Shown piece by piece: positions 1-6,921 of a stretch of DNA of 18,693 bases (the first letter of the stretch is position 1; every line of letters begins with the position of its first letter). Source of the DNA: an uncultured Treponema sp. (GTDB lineage Bacteria; Spirochaetota; Spirochaetia; Treponematales; Treponemataceae); NCBI GenBank assembly GCA_937893155.1, contig CALBGU010000004.1:1-18693 (forward strand), given 5' to 3'. The position numbers and the translations under genes are program-made. The notes beneath the pieces were generated by a model. That model saw nothing but the letters and a program-made list of their open reading frames with translations, ran no database searches and had not been told where the DNA came from.

Positions 1-71
1 CCGCCAGTAGGATTCGGACCCACGACCCCGAGATTACAAATCACGTGCTCTACCAGCTGAGCTATAGCGGC
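1..71 (-). tRNA. tRNA-Thr (anticodon UGU), 3' end cut by window edge
   Basis: Read on the minus strand, the cloverleaf is complete except for the last acceptor base and discriminator, which fall before position 1. The acceptor 5' side is GCCGCTA, pairing with TGGCGG(C) and using one G-U pair. The D-arm is GCTC/GAGC, the anticodon loop is TTTGTAA, and the T-arm has the canonical TTCGAAT loop closed by GTGGG/CCTAC. The central loop triplet TGT reads ACA, so threonine. The anticodon stem CGTGA/TCTCG carries a T-T mismatch at its third pair. No CCA is visible because the 3' end is missing. Confidence 0.93.
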
Positions 72-99
72 ATTTTATTGTTCGTGTCGAACAATGACA

Positions 100-128
100 A
101 TAATATATGACTGCGCAAAAAGAGTCAA
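100..128 (-). promoter_or_regulatory. sigma70-type promoter of the tRNA-Thr gene
   Basis: On the minus strand TTGACT (123-128) is followed by a 17 bp spacer and TATTAT (100-105), ending about 28 bp upstream of the tRNA 5' end. A perfect 7 bp inverted repeat with a 3-base loop (78-94, TTGTTCG/CGAACAA) lies between the predicted transcription start and the mature tRNA end. It may be a 5' leader hairpin removed during processing. Confidence 0.7.
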
Positions 129-162
129 GAGGTCTTTTAAAAAAAGGCGCAAAAAAGCCCTG

Positions 163-191
163 TTTTCATATAAAAAAAAAAGTGATATAAT
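163..191 (+). promoter_or_regulatory. Promoter of the zinc-ribbon/murI unit, giving a leaderless start
   Basis: TTTTCA (163-168), a 17 bp A-rich spacer, then TATAAT (186-191) with an extended -10 TG one base upstream. The ATG of the next gene is at 198, only 6 bp after the -10 hexamer, so the predicted transcription start coincides with the start codon. No Shine-Dalgarno sequence is present. Confidence 0.65.
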
Positions 192-197
192 GGCTTT

Positions 198-479
198 ATG
201 TGTTGGAAATGTGGGAAAACTATCGAACAGGATTTTATCGGCAGAAATGACGAGTGTCCATTTTGCGGCTCTGATTTACATTCGTGCAAAAATTGCAGTT
301 TTTTTGATAAAAATGTGCATTGGGAATGCCGCGAAAATACTGAAGAATTTGTCGCTGAAAAAGAAAAACGAAATTTTTGCGCTTCATTTAGTGTAAAGCG
401 GACATTTTCTTGTAATACTGCGGAAAAAAAATCAGCTGAACAAGCAAAAATAGCATTCAAAAATCTTTTTGGAAATTAA
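198..479 (+). CDS. Small zinc-ribbon protein (93 aa) upstream of murI
   Basis: The product has three CxxC knuckles in its first 33 residues (C2/C5, C20/C23, C30/C33) plus C44, C61 and C72, which is the pattern of a zinc ribbon followed by a further cysteine-rich segment. The motifs RNDECPFCGSDL and SCKNC resemble small conserved bacterial zinc-ribbon proteins of unknown function. That resemblance is from memory and not a search. No signal peptide or membrane segment is visible, so it should be cytoplasmic. The start at 198 is supported by a promoter whose -10 lies 6 bp upstream, implying a leaderless mRNA. The stop codon ends one base before the murI ATG, so the two genes are almost certainly co-transcribed and translationally coupled. 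A role in peptidoglycan synthesis is not shown by this placement. Confidence 0.8.
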   Translation: MCWKCGKTIEQDFIGRNDECPFCGSDLHSCKNCSFFDKNVHWECRENTEEFVAEKEKRNFCASFSVKRTFSCNTAEKKSAEQAKIAFKNLFGN

Positions 480-480
480 A

Positions 481-1314
481 ATGGAACATCTTGAAAAAAA
501 AATCGACTTTGTTTTTTTGGACAGCGGAACAGGCGGAATTCCGTATATGCTCGATTTAAAGGAAAAATGCCCAAACGCCACCTGCATCTATGTGGGTGAC
601 ACGGCGCATTTTCCATACGGCGAAAAATCGGAAAGCGAAATTATTTCGTGCGCACAAAACGTGGTGCAGCAGGTGATTGAAAAATGGCAGCCGCGAACCA
701 TCGTTATTGCCTGCAACACGATGTCGGTGACGGCTCTTTCTGCGCTGAGAACACAATTTCCAAACATTCCTTTTGTGGGAACGGTGCCCGCTATTCGCCT
801 TGCCGGGCGCGAAAGCAAAAATCGCAAAATCGGGCTATTGGCAACGAATGCAACCGTACAGCATCAGTACACGCAAAAACTCATCGACGATTTTGCTTCT
901 GATTGCGTTGTGGAAAAACGTGGCGACCCCGCGCTGGTTGCGTTTGTGGAGCATCGGCTTTTTTTTGCCACGGAAGCAGAAAAAGAAGAAGCGGTAAAAC
1001 CCGCTGTGGATTTTTTTGCCGAAAAAAACTGTGATACCATCATTTTGGGGTGTACCCATTTTACGCACATCGCAGACACAATGCGAAAAGTTGCTGGCAA
1101 AAACGTGCACGTTATCGACAGCCGAAACGGTGTGAGTTGCAGGGCGCTGGACGTGGCTTTTCAGGGAATGCCGCTTACAGAGATTTCAGAAAAACAGTGC
1201 GCGGACGATGAATCTTTTTTTGTGACCAAACAGCCGAGCACCGCCGAAGAAATCGAGTACAAAACGCTTTGCGCACATTTTGGAATAAAATGGGGCGGCA
1301 CGATGCAATTTTAG
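481..1314 (+). CDS. murI: Glutamate racemase
   Basis: Interconverts L- and D-glutamate to supply D-Glu for peptidoglycan precursors, in the cytoplasm. The family hallmarks are present: the N-terminal DSGTGGIPYM substrate loop (usually DSGxGG), YVGDTAHFPYG, the first catalytic cysteine in ACNTMS, and the second in GCTHF with a following histidine. Length (277 aa) fits the family. An in-frame TTG at 469 would overlap the previous gene. The ATG at 481 is preferred because GGA lies 7 bp upstream and the preceding stop is one base away. After the stop there is no T-tract on the plus strand, and the hairpin at 1333-1350 faces the other way. The assignment is secure from motifs. Confidence 0.96.
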   Translation: MEHLEKKIDFVFLDSGTGGIPYMLDLKEKCPNATCIYVGDTAHFPYGEKSESEIISCAQNVVQQVIEKWQPRTIVIACNTMSVTALSALRTQFPNIPFVGTVPAIRLAGRESKNRKIGLLATNATVQHQYTQKLIDDFASDCVVEKRGDPALVAFVEHRLFFATEAEKEEAVKPAVDFFAEKNCDTIILGCTHFTHIADTMRKVAGKNVHVIDSRNGVSCRALDVAFQGMPLTEISEKQCADDESFFVTKQPSTAEEIEYKTLCAHFGIKWGGTMQF

Positions 1315-1320
1315 CAGTGC

Positions 1321-1350
1321 GCTAAAAAAACAAGGGGCAAAAAGCCCCCT
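1321..1350 (-). terminator. Rho-independent terminator of the GntP permease gene
   Basis: A GGGGC/GCCCC stem with an AAAAA loop lies at 1334-1348. On the minus strand it is followed by TTGTTTTTTT. The T-tract is only on the minus-strand side, so it serves the gene ending at 1366, not murI. Confidence 0.8.
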
Positions 1351-1365
1351 GTGCGAATTAAAACA

Positions 1366-2730
1366 TTATGCCAAATGCGTAATCATATAGAAAATAACGC
1401 AGATATACGGCACAAAGAATTTGAAAAGCATCAGCATAATCAAATCAAAATACGACTCTTTGTGCGTCAGACCGCAAATTGCGAACATCGTAACGAGCGC
1501 GCCGCAGTGCGGAACGGGGTCGATACCGATTGCAGAAACAGCAACAATGCGGTGCAATGCGTCCAGCGAAATGCCCGCAGAAAGTGCGAGTTCCTTCCAC
1601 GTTTCGCCAAACTTGGCAAGCGCAATCGTCATACCGCTCGAAGCAGAGCCTGTGATGCCGCCCATAATGTTCGTGGTTAAAACAGCCGAGAACAGAGGAT
1701 TTCCGCTTTCGCTGAGCTTGAGGAGCATTTGCGAGATAATCTCGAATCCCACCACGCTCGTGAGCACACAGCCAAACGCATAGCCCGAAGCAACATTGAA
1801 AATCGCCGTGCCTGACGAAATAGACGAAGCATTGATGATTTTGCGCGCCGTTGATTCGCCGTTTGCCAAGAGCTTTTTGCGCCCGATGAGTACCGTGGCA
1901 ACGCTCGCAAGCACGATTGAAATCGAAATTGCCCACAAAGACGGGATTTGAAAACTCTTTGCGAATTCCCATTTGAATGGATTTGAAAGCAAAATATTGA
2001 GCACGATAACCATCACCAGAGGAATCAGCGAAATCTGCCACGCTGGAATATCCGTGTCGTTCGAAGATTTCTGGTCGTCATAATTGCCGTAGCCCTCGCC
2101 CTTTGCCGCCAGCGATTTTGCGCGGTAGGTGAGCCACACATATCCGATTGCAAAGAACAAAACCGAGGCAAACAAACCGAGCACAATTCCCGACCACGTT
2201 GTTGTGCCGAAATATTCCGTCGGAATGATATTCTGAGTCTGCGGTGTTCCCGGAAGCGCAACCATCGCGAACGTGAAAATGCCCGTCCAGAGCGCAGTCG
2301 GCATAAGGCGCTTTGGGATTCCAGCCTCGCGGAAAAGCACTGCACCAAACGGATACATCACAAACGCCACCACGAACACGCTCAAACCGCCGTAGGTGAG
2401 CACACCGCAGCCCAAAATCACCGCAAGAATTGCCCGCTTTGCACCCAGAACGTCCACGATTTTATTCGCGATAGATTTGGCAAGACCGCCCTCTTCCATC
2501 AACTTGGCAAAAATCGCGCCGAACAAAAACACAGGGAAATACTTTCCGATATATTCCGCAGCTTTAATCAGATACACGTTCCCGATGATATTCAAGAACG
2601 AATCCCCCGAGCCGATTGCGGCAACCACAGCCATCAGCGGCGCGATAATGATAATCGACCAACCCTTGTACGCAAGGCAAATCAGCCCGATGATTGCAGC
2701 AATAATGGCAATCGTACTTAATGAATTCAT
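1366..2730 (-). CDS. GntP-family permease (organic acid/gluconate-type transporter)
   Basis: A 454-residue integral membrane protein with about 12 hydrophobic segments, matching the length and layout of the GntP family (proton-coupled uptake of gluconate and related sugar acids or hydroxy-acids). Recognisable stretches include the N-terminal AYKGWSIIIIAPLMAVVAAI, the loop FGAIFAKLMEEGGLAKSIA, the segment LTYGGLSVFVVAFVMYPFG, ALPGTPQTQNIIP, and near the end SGMTIAL and DPVPHCGA. The substrate cannot be decided from sequence. The ribosome site AGAGG lies 8 bp before the ATG. The gene starts 32 bp after the SPFH gene on the same strand, so the pair form an operon ended by the terminator at 1321-1350. 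No kinase or catabolic enzyme accompanies it, so its pathway is unknown. Confidence 0.88.
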   Translation of the reverse strand: MNSLSTIAIIAAIIGLICLAYKGWSIIIIAPLMAVVAAIGSGDSFLNIIGNVYLIKAAEYIGKYFPVFLFGAIFAKLMEEGGLAKSIANKIVDVLGAKRAILAVILGCGVLTYGGLSVFVVAFVMYPFGAVLFREAGIPKRLMPTALWTGIFTFAMVALPGTPQTQNIIPTEYFGTTTWSGIVLGLFASVLFFAIGYVWLTYRAKSLAAKGEGYGNYDDQKSSNDTDIPAWQISLIPLVMVIVLNILLSNPFKWEFAKSFQIPSLWAISISIVLASVATVLIGRKKLLANGESTARKIINASSISSGTAIFNVASGYAFGCVLTSVVGFEIISQMLLKLSESGNPLFSAVLTTNIMGGITGSASSGMTIALAKFGETWKELALSAGISLDALHRIVAVSAIGIDPVPHCGALVTMFAICGLTHKESYFDLIMLMLFKFFVPYICVIFYMITHLA

Positions 2731-2762
2731 AAAAAAACCTCTATTTGTAAAAAATATGCCCT

Positions 2763-3677
2763 TTAGTTTTTGCCGGTCAAATCCACGACCGTGCCCGCCG
2801 CCGTAATCGGCACATACTCCGGCACCTCGCGACCGTCCCAGCGCTTTGCCCTCTCAAGCTGGATTTCAAGCTCTTTGAGCCGCGTTTCCACTTGATAATT
2901 CTGCGCCACCTTTTCATTGTAATACGCCACCGCGTCCGCCTCGACTCGCTTAGCCTCCGCCGCTTTTTGCGCCTTGATAAGCTCAGCCTCGGCAGTCTGC
3001 TCGGCGGCTTTCTTCGCGGCTTCAGCCTCGGCGACCTGCTTTTGCGCATTCGTTTCGGCGAGCTTCAAATCCTGCTCCGCCTGACGCACCTGCTGCGTGC
3101 GGTTCATCGTTTCTTTGATTTGTTTGTCGAAATCGTCGCTCCAATCCCAGTTGGAAATCGTGAGCTGCGTTACCTCAATCGGATAACTTGCAAGACGCGA
3201 GCCAAGGCTTTCGTTGACTTCCACCGTGATTTTATCCTGATTTTCGATGAGCGAATAAATCGAATATTTACCCACGACCTCTTTCACCGCGGCAACAAGG
3301 CTCCGCGTAATCGCATTTTCCAGCACAGAATCCGAATACTTCGTGATTGCGTCCATAATGCGCTCCTCGTCGTAGCGATAAAACACCGTCACTTGAGAGC
3401 CGACCGTCTGCATATCCTTGGTAATCGCGCCGTCTTTGCCCACCGAAAACGTGGCGTTCATACCTTTCGGCACAACCGAATATTTTTTGATTTTGCTGAT
3501 AAACGGCGGGTGCACGTGCACGCCCGGAAAAAGAATGCCGCCCGTAATCTGCCCGAGCGTAACCTGAACGCCGCGCTCTGCAGGCGCAACAATGGCAAAC
3601 GAGCCGTAAGCCACCACCGCCACCGCAAAAACCAAGACAAGCGCAATCACCGCGCTTTTTAGCGATTGTTTGCTCAT
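2763..3677 (-). CDS. SPFH/band-7 (prohibitin-like) membrane-anchored protein
   Basis: A 304-residue protein with an N-terminal signal-anchor helix (about residues 9-31, rich in A/V/L), then a band-7/SPFH domain starting at APAERGVQVTLGQI with the GVHVHPPF segment. A long alanine/glutamate-rich helical region (roughly 190-270, many AEAAKKAAE-type runs) should form a coiled coil, and the C-terminus is VPEYVPITAAGTVVDLTG. SPFH proteins form large oligomeric rings at membranes and act in membrane organisation and protease regulation. Here the bulk should lie outside the cytoplasmic membrane. The ATG at 3677 has GGAGGA 8 bp upstream, whereas an upstream TTG at 3695 sits on the Shine-Dalgarno itself and is rejected. 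It is first gene of a pair with the GntP permease, which suggests, without proof, that it may assist that transporter. Confidence 0.9.
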   Translation of the reverse strand: MSKQSLKSAVIALVLVFAVAVVAYGSFAIVAPAERGVQVTLGQITGGILFPGVHVHPPFISKIKKYSVVPKGMNATFSVGKDGAITKDMQTVGSQVTVFYRYDEERIMDAITKYSDSVLENAITRSLVAAVKEVVGKYSIYSLIENQDKITVEVNESLGSRLASYPIEVTQLTISNWDWSDDFDKQIKETMNRTQQVRQAEQDLKLAETNAQKQVAEAEAAKKAAEQTAEAELIKAQKAAEAKRVEADAVAYYNEKVAQNYQVETRLKELEIQLERAKRWDGREVPEYVPITAAGTVVDLTGKN

Positions 3678-3739
3678 TTTACAAATCCTCCGCAATTTTT
3701 GGATTCAAAAACGTTAAGAAATATCTTAAAATTGAACAG

Positions 3740-3748
3740 ATTATAGCA
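3740..3748 (-). promoter_or_regulatory. Extended -10 promoter of the SPFH-GntP operon
   Basis: On the minus strand TGC directly precedes TATAAT (3740-3745), an extended -10. The -35 region is weak. The predicted start is about 55 bp upstream of the ATG at 3677, leaving room for the GGAGGA ribosome site. Confidence 0.55.
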
Positions 3749-3810
3749 ACAAACACATTTTTAATAAATCCATTTTCTTAAAAAAACAGACGGCACTGCA
3801 AAAATTCACG

Positions 3811-4034
3811 CTCGGCACTTTCGCCGAAATCAAAAAAAGCATTTTTTGGGCTTTGTCATTTCTGCCGAATTGAAAAAAATGCGTTTTTGACCATTCGGCA
3901 GATTCGCCGAAGTCGGAATAATCCAAATTTGACATTCGGCGGTTTTGCCGAAGTCGGAAAAGTCCAAAATTTTCCATTCGGCACTTTCGCCGAAACCAAA
4001 AAATGCCAAAATCTCAAAACGGCGATTTTGCCGA
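3811..4034. repeat. Degenerate array of 41-42 bp palindromic units (TTCGGC-N6-GCCGAA)
   Basis: Hairpin cores TTCGGC/GCCGAA, or close variants, occur at 3812-3827, 3894-3911, 3935-3952, 3977-3994 and 4020-4033, with a damaged core at 3855-3869. Starts are 41-42 bp apart and the first two full cores are exactly 82 bp apart. Between the dyads are short A-rich linkers with TCGGAA-nnTCCAAA. Short ORFs read through the block on both strands only because the period is close to 42. The flanks (3696-3810 and 4035-4196) carry no gene that can be supported. This is the whole content of the ~500 bp gap apart from the promoter at 3740. Confidence 0.8.
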
Positions 4035-4196
4035 TGTACGATTTTTCCCGCCGCCGTTGTGTATCACCGTTGCCGAACCAAGAAAAATGCACGGCTTGAG
4101 GATTCGGCGATTTTTCACAAGTGCGGGAATGACAGACTGTAAGCACTCAGAATGGCACAAACACAGCCTACATTACAAAAAAAGCAATGAAAAAAA

Positions 4197-5072
4197 TTAG
4201 CCGCGTAAAAATTCTTTGATGTCGCCGAGTTTTTCTTTGCACAAATTGCGCCCGATTTCGTAAACGCGCCGCAGTTCGCCCGAATCTTTTTCGGTGCGGC
4301 TGATTCCCAGCGGTTTTTCTGGGCAGATGACCAGCGTCTGACCGCTTTTTTCGCGCTCAAAAACGTAGGCGGTTTCACCGTTGTACATTTCGTGGCGCAC
4401 TTTCATCGCGTGCACCAGCGCAGGATATTTTCGCAAAAAAAGGCTCATCAGCGGCAAAGCGGGCGACGGCTTTTTTTGGTAATCGCGCGGCTGCGTCAAA
4501 ATCACGATGTTGCGCGAAAAACCCGCGTCTTCAAACCATTTGAGCGGAATCGAATCCGAAATGCCGCCGTCAAGCAAAAGCTGCCCGTCAATCGAAACAG
4601 GCGTGGACACAAGCGGCATCGAAGCCGAAGCACGAAGCCATTCCAGCCCGTCAAAATCCATCTCGGGTATTTTTTTGTACACGGGATTTCCCGTTTTTAT
4701 GTCCGTTGCCACCACAAAAAATTCCTGCGGATTCGATTTGTACGTTCTAAAATCAAAGCGGTCGAGGTCGCACGGCAGCGTGTGATAACAAAATTCTGCG
4801 TTGTAGAGATTGCCCGTCTTCAAAAGCGAGCGCACCGAGCAATAGCGGCTGTCGCGGCAGTATTTGAGATTATAGCGGAACGTGCGCCCCTGCTGCTTCG
4901 ACTTAATATTGCACCCAAACGCAGCCCCCGCCGAAACGCCGATAATTCCGTCAAAATCGATGCCGTTTTCCAGCAGCACATCGGTAACGCCCGCTGAAAA
5001 AAGCCCACGCATTGCACCGCCTTCAAGAACAAGCCCCGTTTTTGCCTTATTTTTTTCTTGAGAATCGTCCAT
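4197..5072 (-). CDS. Patatin-like phospholipase family protein
   Basis: A 291-residue patatin-fold serine hydrolase. It has the glycine-rich oxyanion motif GGAMRG (18-23), the nucleophile elbow GVSAG with Ser47, and the catalytic aspartate in DGG (Asp168) followed by ISDSIPLKW, so the Ser-Asp dyad is intact. No signal peptide or membrane segment is seen, which suggests a cytoplasmic or membrane-peripheral acyl hydrolase related to the RssA/YjjU group. The natural lipid substrate is unknown. There is no Shine-Dalgarno. The -10 hexamer of a good promoter ends 7 bp before the ATG, predicting a leaderless mRNA. It is monocistronic, with no clear terminator downstream before the 41 bp repeat block. 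Confidence 0.9.
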   Translation of the reverse strand: MDDSQEKNKAKTGLVLEGGAMRGLFSAGVTDVLLENGIDFDGIIGVSAGAAFGCNIKSKQQGRTFRYNLKYCRDSRYCSVRSLLKTGNLYNAEFCYHTLPCDLDRFDFRTYKSNPQEFFVVATDIKTGNPVYKKIPEMDFDGLEWLRASASMPLVSTPVSIDGQLLLDGGISDSIPLKWFEDAGFSRNIVILTQPRDYQKKPSPALPLMSLFLRKYPALVHAMKVRHEMYNGETAYVFEREKSGQTLVICPEKPLGISRTEKDSGELRRVYEIGRNLCKEKLGDIKEFLRG

Positions 5073-5079
5073 AACCGCA

Positions 5080-5108
5080 ATCTTATCAATAATTTTTCAC
5101 TCTGTCGA
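5080..5108 (-). promoter_or_regulatory. Promoter of the patatin-like gene, leaderless geometry
   Basis: On the minus strand TCGACA (5103-5108), a 17 bp spacer, and TAAGAT (5080-5085) preceded by TGA as an extended -10. The ATG at 5072 follows after 7 bp. Confidence 0.55.
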
Positions 5109-5180
5109 TATTTTTTCAAAAACGATTGTGTAACTTTTTCAAAAAGACAACTGTTTTTATCTCTTCAAATTCAAAAATGC

Positions 5181-5209
5181 TTGCATTTGAAATTCAAATG
5201 TGATAAAAT
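5181..5209 (+). promoter_or_regulatory. Promoter with palindromic operator-like spacer for the 5264 gene cluster
   Basis: TTGCAT (5181-5186), 17 bp, then TAAAAT (5204-5209) with TGA immediately upstream as an extended -10. The spacer contains a perfect 17 bp palindrome (5184-5200, CATTTGAA-A-TTCAAATG), and a further TTCAAAT lies at 5209-5215. A dyad between -35 and -10 is a typical repressor position. Confidence 0.6.
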
Positions 5210-5263
5210 TCAAATCACGAAACGGCAAAAACTTTAGCAAAATTTTGCAAGGAGGTCAAAAAA

Positions 5264-5599
5264 ATGGCAATTCAACCGATTGATTTGCAGGCGGTCTACA
5301 CTCAAATGGATAAAGCCGCACAAATTGCACAGCAACAGCAAAACGGACCTCAGCTAGCAAGAGCGTTGCAAGAAAACCGAATCGTGCGTGAAACTGCGGA
5401 ACAGGCTGCTCAAGTGCAAAAAGCCGCTCAGAACGAAGCGGAGATAAAAATGCGCGACAGCGACCAGAAAAAAGGCAACGGCGACGCCCCAGACGGCAAA
5501 AAACGCCGCCGCAATGCCGATTCACAATCCCCCGAAACTCCCCAACAGCCAGAGATACGCGAGTTGTATCTTGGACAGCATATTGATATAACAGGATAA
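5264..5599 (+). CDS. Hypothetical glutamine/charge-rich protein (111 aa)
   Basis: Not assigned to a family. A strong ribosome site (AAGGAGG, 9 bp upstream) fixes the ATG. Residues 1-60 are predicted helical, with a glutamine-rich stretch (QIAQQQQ) and heptad-like alanine/glutamine content. The middle (about 65-90) is highly charged and disordered (DQKKGNGDAPDGKKRRR), and the end is proline/glutamine-rich before the short tail IRELYLGQHIDITG. No signal peptide or membrane segment. It is 16 bp upstream of the 189-aa membrane-anchored gene and both have good ribosome sites, so they are co-transcribed. It could be a small partner or scaffold of that protein. Function unknown. Confidence 0.75.
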   Translation: MAIQPIDLQAVYTQMDKAAQIAQQQQNGPQLARALQENRIVRETAEQAAQVQKAAQNEAEIKMRDSDQKKGNGDAPDGKKRRRNADSQSPETPQQPEIRELYLGQHIDITG

Positions 5600-5615
5600 A
5601 AGAGGGAGTATAAAA

Positions 5616-6185
5616 ATGGCTTCGATTGCTATCTTTGCAGCATTTTTTTGTGTGTTCAACGTATTGCTTTGGATTATGCTTTTTGCGCGCTGGAGAAAAA
5701 TATTTTCTCCGGACGGTATTATTCGCACCACGCGCGAAGAGATGACAAAAATGGTGAGCGACATCAACAACAATGCTGACCGAAATATTTCGCTGATTGA
5801 CGACAGAATCGCCGAGCTCAAAAAAATCGCTGAAGAGGCAGATAAAAAAATTGCGGCTGCAAAGGAAGAAATCGCAAAACTGAATCTTGCAAAAACCGCT
5901 TCTCTTTTTGATGACCAGCCGCTCGTGCGCGACGTGCCCGTTGAAATCGGCGGAGACGATGACGATGATATTCAGCCAATCGTGAACTTTGACCGCATCA
6001 CGCACGAACTTTCTCACCGCGAGCCGATTATCGCCCCGCAGCCTGAAAACAACACGCCGCGTGTGTTCCCGAAGCGCGTAGAAGAATTGTACCAGCGCGG
6101 CTATTCGATTGAGCAGATTGCACACGAACTTTCGCGCTCCACATCAGAGGTTTCGTTTGCGCTCGATATGGGAATGTACCGATGA
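5616..6185 (+). CDS. Membrane-anchored coiled-coil protein with a SwrB/DUF6115-like C-terminus
   Basis: A 189-residue protein. Residues 1-24 form one hydrophobic anchor (IAIFAAFFCVFNVLLWIMLF). About 40-90 is a coiled coil (DDRIAELKKIAEEADKKI), then an acidic linker with DDDDD. Residues 150-189 look like a small helix-turn-helix (VEELYQRGYSIEQIAHELSR). This order of anchor, coiled coil and 'EQIAHEL' tail resembles SwrB/DUF6115 proteins, which in Bacillus help switch on flagellar export. That link is inference from architecture. Ribosome site GAGGGAG lies 8 bp before the ATG. Its stop overlaps the start of the next gene (ATGA at 6182-6185), so translation is coupled to the HAD phosphatase. Confidence 0.8.
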   Translation: MASIAIFAAFFCVFNVLLWIMLFARWRKIFSPDGIIRTTREEMTKMVSDINNNADRNISLIDDRIAELKKIAEEADKKIAAAKEEIAKLNLAKTASLFDDQPLVRDVPVEIGGDDDDDIQPIVNFDRITHELSHREPIIAPQPENNTPRVFPKRVEELYQRGYSIEQIAHELSRSTSEVSFALDMGMYR

Positions 6186-6835
6186 CCCGCCTTGCCCTTT
6201 TTGATTTGGACGGCACGATTTTAGACACGCTTTCAGACTTGTATGCGTCCGTAAACCGAGCTTTGAGAACCGAACATTTAGCCGAACGAACTATTGAGGA
6301 AGTCCGCTCGTATCTCGGGAACGGAATTCGGCTACTGATAAAACGAGCCGTGCCAGAGCACACTGAAAGCGCAGTTGAAGAGCGCGTATTTTCCGCGTTT
6401 GTGCGCGATTACGAACAACATTGCGCAGACCAAACAGCGCCGTTTGAAGGAATCCCCGAACTATTTGCTTCACTGAAAAAAAACGGCGTAAAAATTGCCA
6501 TAGTGTCGAACAAAGCCGATTTTGCCGCACAAAAATTATGCCAGCGCTTTTTTAGCGGTGCATACGATTTTGCCATCGGCGCAAAAGACGGCGTTGCAAA
6601 AAAACCCGCCCGCGATATGATTGATGAAGCATTGTCGCATTTTTCGGGTATATGCGAGCGCGATTGCGTGTACATCGGTGATTCTGAAGTGGACGTAGAA
6701 ACCGCCCAAAATGCCGGAATGCGCGAAATTGCAGTGCTTTGGGGATTTCGCACAGAAGCCGAGCTGAAAAACGCCGGCGCAACGAATTTTGCCGCGAACA
6801 CACAAGAGCTATTGCAAAAAATCATCTCGGCGTAA
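6182..6835 (+). CDS. HAD-superfamily phosphatase, phosphoglycolate phosphatase type
   Basis: A 217-residue HAD subfamily IA hydrolase. Motif I is FDLDGTILDT, with nucleophile and acid/base Asp8 and Asp10. Motif II is IAIVSNK, the motif III lysine is in AKDGVAKKPARDM, and motif IV is YIGDSEVDVETA. All catalytic residues are present. Gph-like enzymes hydrolyse 2-phosphoglycolate, often formed during DNA repair, but members of this group vary in substrate. The start ATG overlaps the preceding stop as ATGA, and no separate ribosome site is needed. An 86 bp gap with its own ribosome site separates it from a second HAD gene. Confidence 0.88.
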   Translation: MTRLALFDLDGTILDTLSDLYASVNRALRTEHLAERTIEEVRSYLGNGIRLLIKRAVPEHTESAVEERVFSAFVRDYEQHCADQTAPFEGIPELFASLKKNGVKIAIVSNKADFAAQKLCQRFFSGAYDFAIGAKDGVAKKPARDMIDEALSHFSGICERDCVYIGDSEVDVETAQNAGMREIAVLWGFRTEAELKNAGATNFAANTQELLQKIISA

Positions 6836-6921
6836 AATAGAATCGTTATCGTATTGCAAGCCTTGCCAATAAATGCCGCAGCAACACATTCAGTTTTTGA
6901 AACCAATTTTGGAGGAAAAAT

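Noticed and set aside
94..396. Plus-strand ORF overlapping the zinc-ribbon gene
   Set aside because: It starts in the tRNA promoter region, lacks a ribosome site, and the zinc-ribbon frame has clear CxxC motifs.
1334..1348. Terminator for murI on the plus strand
   Set aside because: The hairpin has no T-tract on the plus-strand side. The T-run serves the minus-strand permease gene.
2892..3662. 256-residue plus-strand ORF antisense to the SPFH gene
   Set aside because: It is an Arg/His/Leu-rich mirror of the conserved SPFH coding sequence, with no ribosome site or family features.
3741..4146. Minus-strand ORFs with repeating SAKVPN / FRLRQNRR-like peptides
   Set aside because: They are translation of the 42 bp palindromic repeats. 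There is no start context, and there is a symmetrical ORF on the other strand.
5256..6125. 289-residue minus-strand ORF across the 5264-6185 cluster
   Set aside because: It is a shadow of two plus-strand genes with strong ribosome sites and coherent domain structure.
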